Of a stretch of DNA of 45,562 nucleotides, positions 10,130 through 21,900 are shown in pieces (position 1 is the stretch's first letter; each line of letters starts with the position of its first letter). Source of the DNA: Prorocentrum cordatum. Its lineage: Eukaryota; Sar; Dinophyceae; Prorocentrales; Prorocentraceae. The stretch lies in NCBI GenBank assembly GCA_963575745.1, contig CAUYUJ010018064.1, positions 169,960 through 215,521 of the forward strand, written 5' to 3'. The notes under the pieces were generated by a model. That model was not told the DNA's origin. It searched no databases and worked only from the letters and a program-made list of their open reading frames with translations. The translations under genes were made by a program, and so were the position numbers.

Positions 10130-13100
10130 TTTGTTTGCGCCCGCGTCTTCGGCGAGAAGCCTGCTGGCGCCAGCGGCGCCAAGTTTGGTCGGCGTGCCGC
10201 CCAGGCGGAGCTGTGCGCCTACCTGCGCAGCGACGTCGGGCCGCTCGCGGACGTGTACAACGCCGCGCACGAGGAGTGCCGCCACCTAGAGCAGAACGCG
10301 CGGGTCTACAGGGTCCTCAGAAAGGGGGAGACGCCCATCGAGCTTCGCGAGCCCAAGGGGCTGGACTGCCTGACGGATCCAGAAATGCGGGCCCTGCTGC
10401 TGGAGGCGGTGGCCTTCGGCAATTCGGCGCAGCACACTTCACCCTTCCTCCACTGCACCAAGCGCCTCCCAGCCGCGCGGGCGCTGCGCCACGAGCGCTC
10501 GGCTCTGTACAGCAACTGGCTCGTGCGCTGGCCGAAAAACATCCACGGGGTCCGCTGCGTGGACCTCACGAACCGCAGGTCTGCTGCGAAGTACCTGGAC
10601 GACGCGGCGGGGGACACCGCTCTGGTCCGACAGGCGCTTCAACTTGTGCGCTCCTACTCTGACAAAGACTCCGAAGTGGTGGTGCTGGACCTGCCACCAG
10701 TGGACCTGGTGCAGTGGTGGAGCGATGCTTCCCGCGCGTGGCTACCGGCGATAAGCCTGAAGGATGCGTGGGCCGCCAGCCGCACGACCTCCACCAACCC
10801 TGCTACGGGTGCGCAGCCGCGCCTCCCTGCTCCGACGGAGGCGGGCGCTTCGACGACGTGCGCCGCCGCTTCGCCGACGGAGTCTGCGCCGACGGCGGCC
10901 CGCTGGACCAAGTCCTTGCGGGCGCCCCCAATCCTTGTTCTGCCCTTTTGTCGGGGGCCACTCTCGCAACCGCCAGAGCGGCGTTGCGACCCCGAAAAAT
11001 GCCAGATAATTGCTTGCGCACCCCCCTTTGGTTTGAGCCACCCCCAAAAAGCGGGCCCAATAGGGCCACAGGGGGGTGCGCAAGCAATTTGCCCAAAGGC
11101 GTCACAGCGAGTGCGTTCGCGGCCCGCTGCGCCGACAGCGGGGAAGAACGTGCACATCGTGCCCGAGATGCCGACGCGCGCGCCACCAAGCCCGTTCGTG
11201 GAGGCCTGTCGGATCGCAGAGACGCGCGACGGGAGGAGGGAGGCGAAAGGAGCTGGGGAGGAGGACGGAGGGAGGGGGGAGCGGGGAGGGAGGAGGGAGG
11301 GAGGGAGGGGAGGAGGGAGGGAAGGGAGGGGATAGGAGGGACGAGGGGAGGAGGTGCGATGGGGGAGGGAGGAGGGAGGGAGGAGGCAGGAGGGAGTGAG
11401 GGAGGGAGGGAGGAGGGGGGGAGGAGGAGGAGGAGGAGGAGGAGGGTGGGAGGGAGGGGGGGTAGGAGAGACGAGGGAGGGGGGAGGGAGGGGGGAGGAC
11501 GAGGAGGAACCGACACAAACCATTTTCACTGCCAGGCGCCCGCGACGCAGGACTCCGCCAGGGAGTGCCGTGTCGCTGAGGGGCCGAGGGGCGACTCGGA
11601 CGTCCCCGCAGCGCGCTTCAAGGCAGCGCCTACGGTCCCGCCCTCGCGCGGCGAGGGCCTCGCACCGCCGCCCAAGGCGAGGCCGCCGGCCTCGGCCGCG
11701 GCGCCGCCGCAGACAGCCACGCCCCAGAGCAGGCCCGCAGCCCTTGCGGCGACAAGCCAGCCCCCTGCTCACCGCTGGAGGCGCCTTGGGCACGAGCGCT
11801 GGGCCTCCAACGAGGACCAGGATGCTTCCATGGAGCCGGGCACGGACGAGTGGGTGTCGGAGGGCGCGAAGGTGCTCGCCTCCCTGAAGCGTCGGGCGGA
11901 GACGGCGCTGCGGACCGACGGCGCCCCTGACAAGAGGCGCGAGGTGGAGGCCGCCACCGCGCTGTTGGAGCGGGCCCACAACCTCCTCCAGGGGGGCCTT
12001 TGTGGTGCGCAGCACGCGCAGCCAAGCGAACAGGGAGGCTCGAGTGGGGGGCGAGGTGGGGCGGTCTCGGCTGAGACACAGACCTCTCCGAGGTCTGAGG
12101 GGGAGGGCGCGCCTGCGGCGACAAGCCAGAGCGCGCCTTCTTCAGCTGCGCAAAGCAGCGGGGGTGCCCGTGGCGTACCCGGAGAGCCCGCCGACGCCGC
12201 GCCCCAGCTTCTGCGCGAGGCGGGCCCACTCGCGCGGGCCTTCGCCCAGGAGATCGGTGTCAGCGTGAACGCCACGATGGAGAGCGAGAACACCTCGGTC
12301 CTCCTGCAGCTCTGCGAGCGCGCGGACCAGAGGACAACGATCCACGAACGAGCCCCCTCACCTCCAGGGCGTTCTCGGGCAGGGGTGGCAGGGGAGGTGG
12401 GGGCTTTGCCTCGCGGCGGGGGTCGTTCGACGGGTCGTCTGAGGGAGCACGCGGCCAGAGTGCTCTTCCAATTGCTGCCCGTTCTGGACCCCGCGGACCT
12501 CGACAAGAGGGACCGCTACGGCTGGGCTCCGCTCCACATGTTGTCCAACAACGACAGCAGCGGCGAGATGAAGAGCCAGATGATACAGCAGCTCGTGCGG
12601 GCGGCCGCGGACGTGGACGTCCGTGGCAACCGCGGCGTCACGCCCCTGCACAAGGCGGCTGGGTCTGCGGCGACAAGCCAGCGCCGTACGCTGCTCGCCA
12701 TGGGTGCCAACCCCGACTTGGCCAACGAGCGCGGCGCGACTCCGCGCGACTTGGCTTGGCACAACCGGCGCGTCAGGGCGATCTTCGATGAGGTCCTGGC
12801 TGCCTCGGGCTCTGGAGCCTCTGGCGAGGGGAGGCCCCTGGGGTGCTCTGCCGTTTCGTTCCCCTCCTCGTCGTGCTCCTCGTCGTTCCCCTCCTGCTCC
12901 TCGTTCCCCTCCTCGTCGTGCTCCTCGTCGTGCTCCTCCTCGTTCCCCTCCTGCTCCTCGTCGTGCTCCTCCTCCCTCCCCTCCTGCTTGTGCTACGCCG
13001 TCCGTGCTCGCTTGAGAGACCGAAGACAGCTGGGACCTCTCCAGGCTGCGCCCCCGTGGCGGTGGCGCAAACAGGCCGTGGACGCCGGGCGACAACGCGC

Positions 13101-13189
13101 GCTTCGAGCGCGCGCGGCGCTGGAGGCAGGAGACGGGCAAAGGCGGCAGCGACGGGAAGGGGAAGGGCAAGGACAAGGGCAAGCCCTGA
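10130..13189 (+). CDS. Ankyrin-repeat protein, multi-exon
   Basis: The gene is read in pieces. Exon about 10130-10745 encodes a hypothetical domain with SPFLHCTKRLPAARALR and YSNWLVRWPKNIHGVR. The frame then changes near 10745 to a Cys-rich stretch (CYGCAAAPPCSDGGG), either an intron or a one-base shift. A likely exon at about 11136-11240 reads NVHIVPEMPTRAPPSPF. Exon 11536-12833 is a low-complexity Ala/Pro/Ser linker and then ankyrin repeats (YGWAPLHML, RGVTPLHKAA, LLAMGANPDLANERGATP). A GC-AG phase 2 intron (12834-13044, pyrimidine-rich) leads to the last exon 13045-13189, ending in a basic Gly/Lys tail and TGA. Ankyrin repeats bind proteins; no catalytic domain is seen. Whether the first exons belong to this gene is inference. 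Confidence 0.5.
11008..11089. mobile_element. 82-bp element with perfect 20-bp terminal inverted repeats
   Basis: AATTGCTTGCGCACCCCCCT at 11008-11027 is the exact reverse complement of 11070-11089. The 42-bp interior carries GGGCCC and a CCCCC-AAAAA run. It lies between two exon-like stretches of the ankyrin gene, probably in an intron, and interrupts the protein-like reading on both sides. Size, inverted ends and place fit an introner-like or MITE insertion. No clear target duplication is seen. Confidence 0.65.
11230..11515 (+). repeat. GGAGGG purine tract, probable intron interior
   Basis: Almost every base is G or A on the sense strand, in GGGAGG and GGAGGA steps. It ends at ACACAAACCATTTTCACTGCCAG, a good acceptor for the exon at 11536. 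Confidence 0.7.
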
Positions 13190-13720
13190 GGTGCGGCAGC
13201 CTGCGGCGAGAAGCCAGTTCACGCTCGGATTTTTCCTTGTGTCGGAGGCGGACGACGAAGACGAGGAAGAGGAGGAGGAGGAGGAGGAGGAGGAGGACGA
13301 GGAGGACGAGGAGGAGGAGGAGGAGGATGAGGAGGAGGGAAAGGGCGAGGACGACGAGGAGAGAGTGCGGCGAGAAGCCAGGCGCACGCTCCATAGTTTT
13401 CCGGCGCGAGGGGTGCCCAGCGAGGGGTGCCCAGCGAGGAGGCGAAACCAGGCGCAGGTGCATTCCGGCGCGAGGGGTGCCCAGCAAAACAAACCTTCTC
13501 CATAGTTTTTTCTTGGGGAGGGAGAATCAGGAGCGCTGAACCATGTTGACCTGGTACATCTGAACATCTTCCTTCGCCTCCCTGACACGCCTCCTACTGC
13601 GCACGTAGGGTTGCGTTGCATAGCTGGCGGGAGCCGGCGGAAGTAAAAAAAACAGCATCGGCGGGAGTTGGCGGTAGTAGCGGGGTGCCAACGAGTGGCT
13701 TCTTGGGCCACGAGCCCCAA
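13190..13720. other. 3' flank of the ankyrin gene; GAGGAG tract and GCGAGGGGTGCCCA repeats
   Basis: Family A motifs sit at 13204 and 13368, on either side of an acidic-coding GAGGAG tract (13255-13345). From 13399 to 13500 the unit GGCGCGAGGGGTGCCCAGC occurs about four times with spacers. No gene is assigned. Confidence 0.45.
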
Positions 13721-14517
13721 GAGTCCAAGAGCCCCAAGAGCCCTAAGAGCCCCAAGAGCCTTAAGAGCCCTAAGAGCCCGAAGAGCCCTAAGAGCCCTAA
13801 GAGCCCTAAGAGCCCTAAGAGCCCTAAGAGCCCTGAGATCCCCAAGAGCCCTAAGAGCCCTCAGAGCCCTAAGCGCCCCAAGAGCCCTAGGGGGCCCGAA
13901 GAGCCCTAAGAGCCCTAAGAGCCCTAAGAGCCCTAAGAGCCCTAAGAGCCCGAAGAGCCCTAAGAGCCATAAGAGCCCTAAGAGCCCTAAGAGCCCTAAG
14001 AGCCCTAAGAGCCCCAAGAGCCCCAAGAGCCCCAAGAGCCCCAAGAGCCCCAAGAGCCCCAAGAGCCCTAAGAGCCCTAAGAGCCCTAAGAGCCCTAAGA
14101 GCCCCAAGAGCTTTAAGAGCCCCAAGAGCCGCAAGAGCCCCAAGAGCCCTATGAGCCCTAAGAGCCCTAGGAACCTTAAGAGCCCTAAGAGCCCTAAGAG
14201 CCCTAAGAGCCCTAAGAGCCCTAAGAGCCTCAAGAGCCCTAAGAGCCCCGAGAGCCCCAAGAGCCCCAAGAGCCCCGAGAGCCCCAAGAGCCCTAAGAGC
14301 CCTAAGAGCCCTAAAAGCCATAAGAGCACCAAGAGCCCCAAGAGCCCTAAGAGCCCCAAGAGCCCTAACAGACCTAAGAGCCCTAAGAGCCCTAAGAGCC
14401 CTAAGAGCCCTAAGAGTCCTAAGAGCCCTAAGAGCCCTAAGAGCCCTAAGAGCCCTAAGAGCCCTAGAGGGCCCTAAGAGCCCTATGAGCCCTAAGAGCC
14501 CTAAGAGCCCTCGCCCG
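13720..14517 (+). repeat. 9-bp tandem repeat AAGAGCCCT, about 88 units
   Basis: The unit AAGAGCCC(T/C) runs almost unbroken with scattered single-base variants. Because nine is divisible by three, frames on both strands stay open; one + frame reads (Lys-Ser-Pro)n over more than 200 residues and a - frame reads Leu/Gly. There is no credible start, flanking domain or splice context, so I treat it as a minisatellite. Confidence 0.85.
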
Positions 14518-14581
14518 GCAGTATATCGGCGCGAAGGGAAAATATGAGTAGGAGGAGGGGGAGGGGGCAGGAAGGAGAAGA

Positions 14582-15050
14582 GGGCCAGAAAGCCCAAGGG
14601 ACACACTTCGTGACATCACCCCGCTTCGGGGCCAGAAAGCCCAAGGGACACACTTCGTGACATCACCCCGTTTCGGGGCCAGAAAGCCCAAGGGACACAC
14701 TTCGTGACATCACCCCGTTTCGGGGCCAGAAAGCCCAAGGGACACACTTCGTGACATCACCCCGTTTCGTGGCATGCTGCAAGCGCTACGAGAAAAAGGG
14801 CCGCCTCTTAAAGCAGCTCGACCGCCTGAAGGCGGTGCCAGGCGTCGACGGTGAGTCTTCTTTGCAGTGGCTCCTCACGCAGTTCCCTCGGATCCTTCAG
14901 AACCAGCGCGTGATGAGCTAAGTTGTCGAGATGATGTCAGGGCCAGAAAGCCCAAGGGACACACTTCGTGACATCACCCCGCTTCGGGGCCAGAAAGCCC
15001 AAGGGACACACTTCGTGACATCACCCCGTTTCGGGGCCAGAAAGCCATTT
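14582..15050. repeat. 47-bp tandem repeat, two blocks flanking one exon
   Basis: Units starting GGGCCAGAAAGCCCAAGGGA and ending TCACCCCG(C/T)TTCG begin at 14582, 14628, 14675 and 14722, then again at 14940, 14987 and (partial) 15034. The 170 bp between the two blocks is unique and holds the terminal exon at 14775-14921. Confidence 0.85.
14775..14921 (+). CDS. Isolated terminal exon, unknown protein
   Basis: The frame reads CCKRYEKKGRLLKQLDRL, then AVPGVDGESSLQWLLTQFP, and ends RVMS with TAA at 14919-14921. The mix of charged and hydrophobic residues is protein-like and unlike the repeats on either side; the other two frames are poor. The upstream frame is open into the 47-bp array, so the 5' boundary is unknown. 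It may be the last exon of a gene whose other exons lie beyond the 9-bp array, or a decayed fragment. Confidence 0.4.
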   Translation, partial: CCKRYEKKGRLLKQLDRLKAVPGVDGESSLQWLLTQFPRILQNQRVMS

Positions 15051-15086
15051 TCCTGGCGCTCCGCGCTCCACCGCCGCTTAGCATCC

Positions 15087-15604
15087 TGAACAAAAAGATA
15101 TTCAGATGGCCCTGGCCATCTGAATATCTCTTGGGCCCCTTTTTGGGGCCCTCCGGGGGCCCAATAGGCCCTCCCAAAAGGCTCCAGGAGAGCCCCAAGA
15201 GGGCCGCAAAGTGGCTCCAAGGGAGCCTCCAGAGGGCTCCAAGACGGCCGAAAAAATATTCAGATGGCCCTGGCCATCTGAATATCTCTTGGGCCCCTTT
15301 TTGGGCCCCCCCGGGAGCTCAATAGGCCCACCCAAACGGCTCCAGGAGAGTCCCAAGAGGGCCCAAAAGTGGCTCCAAGGGGGCCCCCCGAGGGCTCCAA
15401 GACGGCCAAAAAAGATTTTCAGATGGCCCTGGCCATCTGAATATCTCTTGGGCCCTTTTTGGGGGCCCTCCGGGGGCTCAATAGGCCCTCCCAAAAGGCT
15501 CCAGGAGAGCCCCACGAGGGCCGCAAAGTGGCTCCAAGGGAGCCCCCAGAGGGCTCCAAGGCCTCCGAAAAAGATATTCAGATGGCCCTGGCCGTCTGAA
15601 TATC
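15087..15604. repeat. Tandem ~160-bp repeat carrying a 32-bp palindrome (4 copies)
   Basis: GATATTCAGATGGCC, a CT loop and its exact reverse complement form a 32-bp inverted repeat at 15087-15118. Copies with one or two changes start at 15255, 15414 and 15573. Each is followed by TCTTGGGCCCCTTTTTGGGG and a CCAAGAGGG-type segment, giving a period of 159-168 bp. Some changes sit in one arm only, so they are not compensated. Confidence 0.85.
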
Positions 15605-15881
15605 TCTTGGGCCCCTTTCTGGGGCCCTCCGGGGGCCCTCTGGGCCGCCGCAAAAGGTACAGAACTGGTCCTGCTGGATCCGAGGGCCGCCGGAAGCCCC
15701 TGATACAGTGAGGGGGCAACCCAACGCTCATGCAAGATTTTGGACTTTCCAAATGCATTTGAATGGTCAGACAGAGGGCAGGAGGAGGAGCAGGAGGAAC
15801 AGGAGGAGGAGGAGGAGGAGGAGGAGGAGGAGGAGGAGCCGCTGCCTCTCAGAGGTCTGGGGTTGCCGCTGCCTCGTGCGT

Positions 15882-15902
15882 CCGTTCCGCCGTTGGCTCA
15901 AG
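15882..15902 (+). other. Possible degenerate spliced-leader relic
   Basis: The 21 bases match the dinoflagellate spliced leader (CCGTAGCC...TTGGCTCAAG) at 15 of 21 positions, including all of the last ten, TTGGCTCAAG. The likely start codon of the long gene follows 30 bases later. The 5' half is weak, so chance cannot be excluded. Confidence 0.35.
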
Positions 15903-15931
15903 CTAGGGGCCTTGTTGGTGAGTTGTCCAAG

Positions 15932-18900
15932 ATGGCTGGTGCGCAATGGCGCCTGTGGGATCTGGGGACCTACCAGATACTGAGCAACGACACATCAGGG
16001 CAGTCGTGCCTGGTGTACGGCGAGGGCGCTGCGTTCGGGGATGGCCCTTTCGTGCTGCAGGAAGCCGGTGCGCATCCAGGCGGCGCTGCGCTCGTTGGCA
16101 TCGAAGGCACTGACGCCACCCGAGCAGTCCACCCCGTGACCGAATGCGGTCTCCGAGCGCCTGCCCGTGCTGTGCGGGACGGCATGGAAGATTGGAAGAT
16201 TCATATCCCTGCGTGCGGCGACAAGCCAGCTCGCGAGGAATGGGTCAGCGTGTTGCAATCGGAGACCTGTGCGAAAGCCCTCCGAATGGAGGGCCCTCCG
16301 CTTTTCGAGTGCGAGTTTTCCTTGCAAATGGCGCCCACCACTGTCGGCGGCAAGGCGACCAGCTTGTGGGTCTGCTTCTCCAGGGTCGTCGACTGGCTGT
16401 GCGGCACCGTCAAGGGGGGGGGCGACGGGCGACTCCGCGCGGGCAAGATGTGGAGCCAAGCAAGAACGGATTGCGAAGCCCGCGGGTTGGACGCCCAGCA
16501 CTTCAAGGAGTCGTCGTTGTCCGTTCGGAAGCGTTCTTACGAAGACATGCAGGGCGACGATATAGGCGGGGCCATCCCGAGGGCTTTCGAACAGGAAGCG
16601 CTCACTGGGGCGCAGGACTGGCTGCTCAGCGTGAGAGCTTTGATTTTCTGGCTCTGGGAATGCACGTCCCGCGGCTACGTCGTCCTCTCAAGGGATGCGG
16701 ACACGAAGGCGGAGATGTTGGGACGCGGCCGGAACCTCTTGGGCATGATGTTGCGTTGGGCCTTGGGGTCCGGCGACAAGCCAGACGTGTGTATGGAGTC
16801 GAAGCGAGGCAACTGCGTGACCGTTCTCAGCGGACTTCTGGTGGACAAAGAGGAGATGATCACATCCGAGGGCAACATGAGAGCAGGGGTTCCCAGCAGG
16901 ACCTTCAGGACGGGCCTTCCGAAGGCGATCCTCCTCTCCAGATTTCTACACCCGCCTGCCCTTCCTTGGAAAGCCACGCAGGCGGGTGCCCTTGCAGAGG
17001 GAGTCGGGAGATTGGGTGTTGGGGTGGGGGAAGGGGGTGCTGTTGCAGTTCCCGAGGATTAGTTCGGCATTGCCTGCTGGCGGCGGGCCACTCGTGGAGC
17101 TCATTTCGCAACTTGGGCAGCGCATCGCGGACAGGGGCGGGCGTCACAAGGTGAAGCGTGGCCCGATGCTGGACATCATCGACGGGTGGCGAGATGACCT
17201 CATCGACCACTTTGTGTTCTTGTGGGAGCGTTCGGCGACAAGCCAGACCGACCAACGGTGGGAGGCCACATCAATTCTGCAACTGGGCGTCAGAAAGGGC
17301 CCCCGCGGTCGGGCCAGGCAGGTGGGGTCAGCATACGCCGAAGCCCTGTGCGTTGCGCAAGGAAACGCCGCTGGCACAGGGTTGCGGACCGCCAGGCAAA
17401 TGGTGCAGGGCATGGAAGTGGCCTCGCGCCCCCTCGCCCCGAGGTTGGCCTTCAGGGGGCGCCGGAGGCTGGCGGGGAGGATGCCTGCTGAGGAGCGTGC
17501 TGGCCTGCGGAGAAAGGCAGCCCATATCAGCGGCAGGCATGCAGATCGCTGTGTGCAAGGATACGACATGCTGAACTACTACTACTCCAGTAGGCGCGGT
17601 GGCCAAGCGAGGAAAAAAAGAAACGCTCCCCCCTCTTGTCCTCCAGTCCATTCCTCTCTGTTTCCCCCCCTTCAGTCCCTGCCTCACGTCCCTTCCTCCA
17701 GAAAAAAAAAACATTCCGCCTTCCCCCCGTCTGTCTGCCTCCACTCCCTCCTTCTCTGGTTGCAATCCCAGGGTCGCGGCCGAGACGGCGCAGCATTGGT
17801 CCCTTGCGATGGACGGCACGCAAGTCGGCCCCGCTAACAAAGTCATGGTCTGCTGCGTCGGGCTGCCGCGCTGGCAGACCGAGGAAGAGGAGGTGGTCCC
17901 TGCTGGCGTCCACTTCTGGGCGCCGCCTATGGTGCCACAGGGGGGCGGCTGGGGAACGGGGACGAGGTGCGGGGCGAGAGGGCAGGAATGCTAGCGGGAG
18001 GGAGGGAAGGAGGGAGGGAGGGATGGGAGGAGGAGAAGGGGAGGGAGAGGGGGGGGGTTGGGATCGGTGCAAGGACGCCCTGGGTCGCGGGAGCCAAGGC
18101 GGCCAGGCGCGCGAGTACCCTTCCCCCGAGGCGCGGAACGCCTTTCCGAGGGAGCTCTGGGAGAGGGTTCCATGAGCCGGGTGGATGGCCCACTTGGGGC
18201 CTCGGAGCATCAGCCGGACGGATGGCCCACTTGGGGCCCTGGACCGGTGCAGGCGTACTGGGTGCCCCGGTGTGATGTTCCATGAGCCGGGTGGATGGCC
18301 CACTTGGGGCCTGGGGGCGGCGAGGGGGTTGCGCGCAGGGCGTGCGAGGGTCGGGGGCGTGCATGAGCCGGATGGATGGCCCACTTGGGGCCTCGGGGGG
18401 GGCGGCCTCCAGGAGCCGGGTGGATGGCCCACTTGGGGCCTCGGGGCATCAGCCGGACGGATGGCCCACTTGGGGCCTCCATTCGGCCTCCGCGGAACAG
18501 CGTTCGGGAAGGGCTGCGCGCCTTCCCGGAACAGCGTTCGGGAAGGGCTGGCGGCGGAGGGAATGGGGAGGGGTGGGAGCGGGAGAGCACGAGGTTGGAA
18601 GAAAGGGGCAAATGGAGGGAGGGAAGGGGAAGGGGACGGGGGAAGGCGAAATAGGACAGGGGAGCTGGGGGAAGGGAGGGGGAGGGGGGGAGGGATGAGG
18701 GAGGCAGAGTGCGAGAGAAAATGGGTGCGGTTGGCAGATGTAAGTAGCGGACTAGCATCCGTGAGGCGCTGAACGACACTGGTGTGGCACCTGTGGGCAC
18801 GGAGGGTGAACGGCGAGCAGCGCGGACGCGCTTGGCCAAGATCTCCGCGGGCTTCTTCGCGGACGACAAGGCGCATCGTGAGAATAGGTTTGTTTTGGGG

Positions 18901-21900
18901 ATGCGGGGAGAAGGCAGCACAGGTTAAAAATTCAAACTGATGGAGCGCCGGGGGGGGGGAACGACTGCGAGGAGAGGGGATCCCACTTCATCGCAACAAC
19001 CCTCTTTCTTTGGATGCCGCCACAGGGCACCCTGGCGCAGAAGCGGGCTGCGAACAAGGTCATCGCGAAGAATCCGCCGCGGGAGGCTTCGCAAAAGTTC
19101 GTCCTCCGAGTGGACAGGTTCGTGGAGATCTTCGCCGACGAGGGTTTGGAAAGGTTCCAAAACCTTGAGAAACTCGATGGGCTTGGGCTGCTCCAGGGCG
19201 CCCGGACAGGGAAGTTTCCAGATCCACTCCCTCCGCTGCCAGTCGGGTTGGAGGTGGCGAGCCTTGCGCTCTGCACAGATCAAGAGCAGCTGCAAATCAC
19301 GGGCGGGGAGTTCATTTTCAGACCAGCACCGGAGGGTCTGGGGTGCACTGGCGTCCGCCTTGCCGACGATTTCCACCGGTGGCACAATGACTTGGCAACG
19401 GCGATAAGCCTGACAGGCCTCGCGCCCGCTGTGCAGGCGGGCACGCTAATCTTCAACATCGGCTACGGTCCGTGGCAGTCCGCGGCCTTCTTCCACCAGA
19501 TGTGCGCAGAGGCGAAACGCCTGTCTGTTGCGCTCAACACTAATTCCATCCTCGTGCAGCGCTTCTGGCCCAGGAGGCAGCTCGAGCACCCCCTCGACCC
19601 AGCGGAGAACGCGGAGGAAGCCCGCGCGCGGTGGCTCCGAGAGTTGCCGAAGGATTTCGCCTTGCTCGGAAAGAAGGTGGCCCCTTCTCAGTGGATGTCC
19701 TTCCTCGTTGCTGGCGAGGACTGGAACCAGAAGCTGGCGTCTCGGACTCTCACGCTGTGCGCGTTGTGCACAGAGAAAGCATGGCTTCTCGCTTCTGAGG
19801 ACCTCTTCACCAGCACTCGTCTGCTCAATGTGGATTCCGGCGATCAGCCAGACCCGACGTCGAAGGCTGCTGCATTGAAGGCAGCTAAAGCAAAGCTCGA
19901 GAGACTCAAGGCCAAGGCGCAAAACACAGTCGTGACCGCCACCAGGCTGCTCTGCGACGACGACGTTGTCAATGGCATACGTATGGTGCTTCATGCTTCC
20001 GCGGCGCAGCACAAGGCTTTCTGGAAATTGGCCAGCGAGCTCACCAGCATGGAGAAGACGCTGGACTGGTGCCAGCGCTGGTCTGGGCAGGAGTGGCTCG
20101 GGAGTCTGAGGGAGACCTTGTCTTGCTTGGACAGCGGTCCAGGCCTACAGCAGTGTGGTTTCATAGTGAACCTGACCTCGGCAATGCTTCACGGCGATAA
20201 GCCTGAAGAGGCCACGCTTCGATACCAGGACGCCTTGGCACACAGACTCGGCTCTTTGGTCGACCACATCATCTCTGCCAGGTGTGGGTCCCTGGCGCAG
20301 CGTACCTTCTACTACCCAGGGAAGCTGGCCGGGCTGACGTCCAACGACCAGGCCGTCAGGGACGCCACCATGAAGGAGTTCCACAACGACGCTCGTGCTT
20401 TCTGGGCGGCGCAGGACGCCTGCGAGACTCAAAGATTTTCCGACACGGGGCTCCGCCTCGTGCAGATTCTGCGTTTTTTCCTCATGCCTTCAGATCGCTC
20501 CAACATCTTCCTCCCTCGCGGCTCCCCCCCCCCTCCTCCTTCCCTCCTCCCTCCATCTTCGCATCCATCGCCTCCCTCCCCCCTCCCTCTTCTCCAAGTT
20601 CTCCCTCCGTCCTCGCCTCCCTCCTCCCCCCCCCGTCCCTGGTGGGTCACCTGTGCGGTGCGCACTGCGCCACGGGAGCGCAAGGAGTAGGAATTCACCA
20701 ATTCATGTTGAGGCCCAGCACGCAAGTGACACAAGTGGTTTTTCTCACACAATTTCCGGGTGACCCCCCCCTGGTGGGTCACTTGTACGGTGCGCGGTGC
20801 ACCGGAGGAACGCAAGGAGTACGAATTCACCAAGTCATGTTGAGGCCCATATTGCAAGTGAAACAATTGGTTCCCAACCAAGTTTTCGGGTGACCCACCC
20901 CACTGGTGGGTCACCTGTGCGGCACGCGCTGCACCAGCGGAGCGCAAGGAGTGCGAATTCACAAACCCATGTTGAGGCTCAAAATGCAAATGAAACTATA
21001 TGTTGCCCCATCAGTTTTCTGATGACCCACCCCCTGGTGGGTCACCTGCGCGGTGCGCGCTACGGCAGGGGAGCGCAAGGAGTACGAATTCACCAAACCA
21101 TGTTGGGGCCCAAAATGTAAGTGAAACAATTGGTTCCCCCACCAAGTTTTCGGGTGACCCACCCCCTGTTGGGTCTGTTGGGCGGTGCGCGCTGCGCCAG
21201 GGGAACGCAAGGAGTACGAATTCAGCAACTCATGTCGACACCCAGAATGCAAGTGAAGCATTTGGTTTCCCCCACAAAGTTTTCGGGTGGCCCACCCTCT
21301 GGTGGGTCACCTGTGCGGTGCGCGCTGCACCAGCGGGGAGCAAGGAATGCGAATTCACAATCTCATGTTGAGACCCAGGACGCAAATAATTCCATTGTGT
21401 GTTTCCAACCCAATTTTCCGGTGATCCACCCTCTGGTGGGTCACGTGTTCGGTGCGCGCTGCGCCGGAGCAGCGCAAGGAGTACGAATTCACCCACTCAT
21501 GTTGAGGCCCAGTACGCAAGTGACGCAATTGGCTGTTCAGACCAGTTCTCGGGTCACCCACCCCTGGTGGGTCACCTGTACGGTGCGCGCTGCGGCAGGG
21601 GAGCGGAAGGAGTACGAACCTACTCACCCATGTTGAGGCCCAGAATGCAAGTGAAACAATTGGTTTCCCCCACCCAGCTTTCGGGTGGCCCACCCCATGG
21701 CGGGTCACCTGTGCGGTGCGCGCGCCGACCCTGTGGGCCACGTTTATATGGCCGCCTCTTGGGCCCAGAGAATGAAATTTTACATTGGGTTTCGACCATT
21801 GGGTTTTGGTGACCCGCCCCCCGCGGGTCACCAGAGCGCGCGCGCGCCTCGCACATTGTATAGTTTGTCCCATATTCCACGTCTATATGGCCGCCTCTTG

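Noticed and set aside
12773-14359. 528-codon Leu/Gly-rich frame on the minus strand
   Set aside because: It is the reverse reading of the AAGAGCCCT array plus simple repeats and crosses the ankyrin gene's last exon; no independent coding evidence.
16880-17600. Tyrosine recombinase in the long gene (Tyr-rich end YYYSS)
   Set aside because: No Arg/His box spacing typical of tyrosine recombinases could be found.
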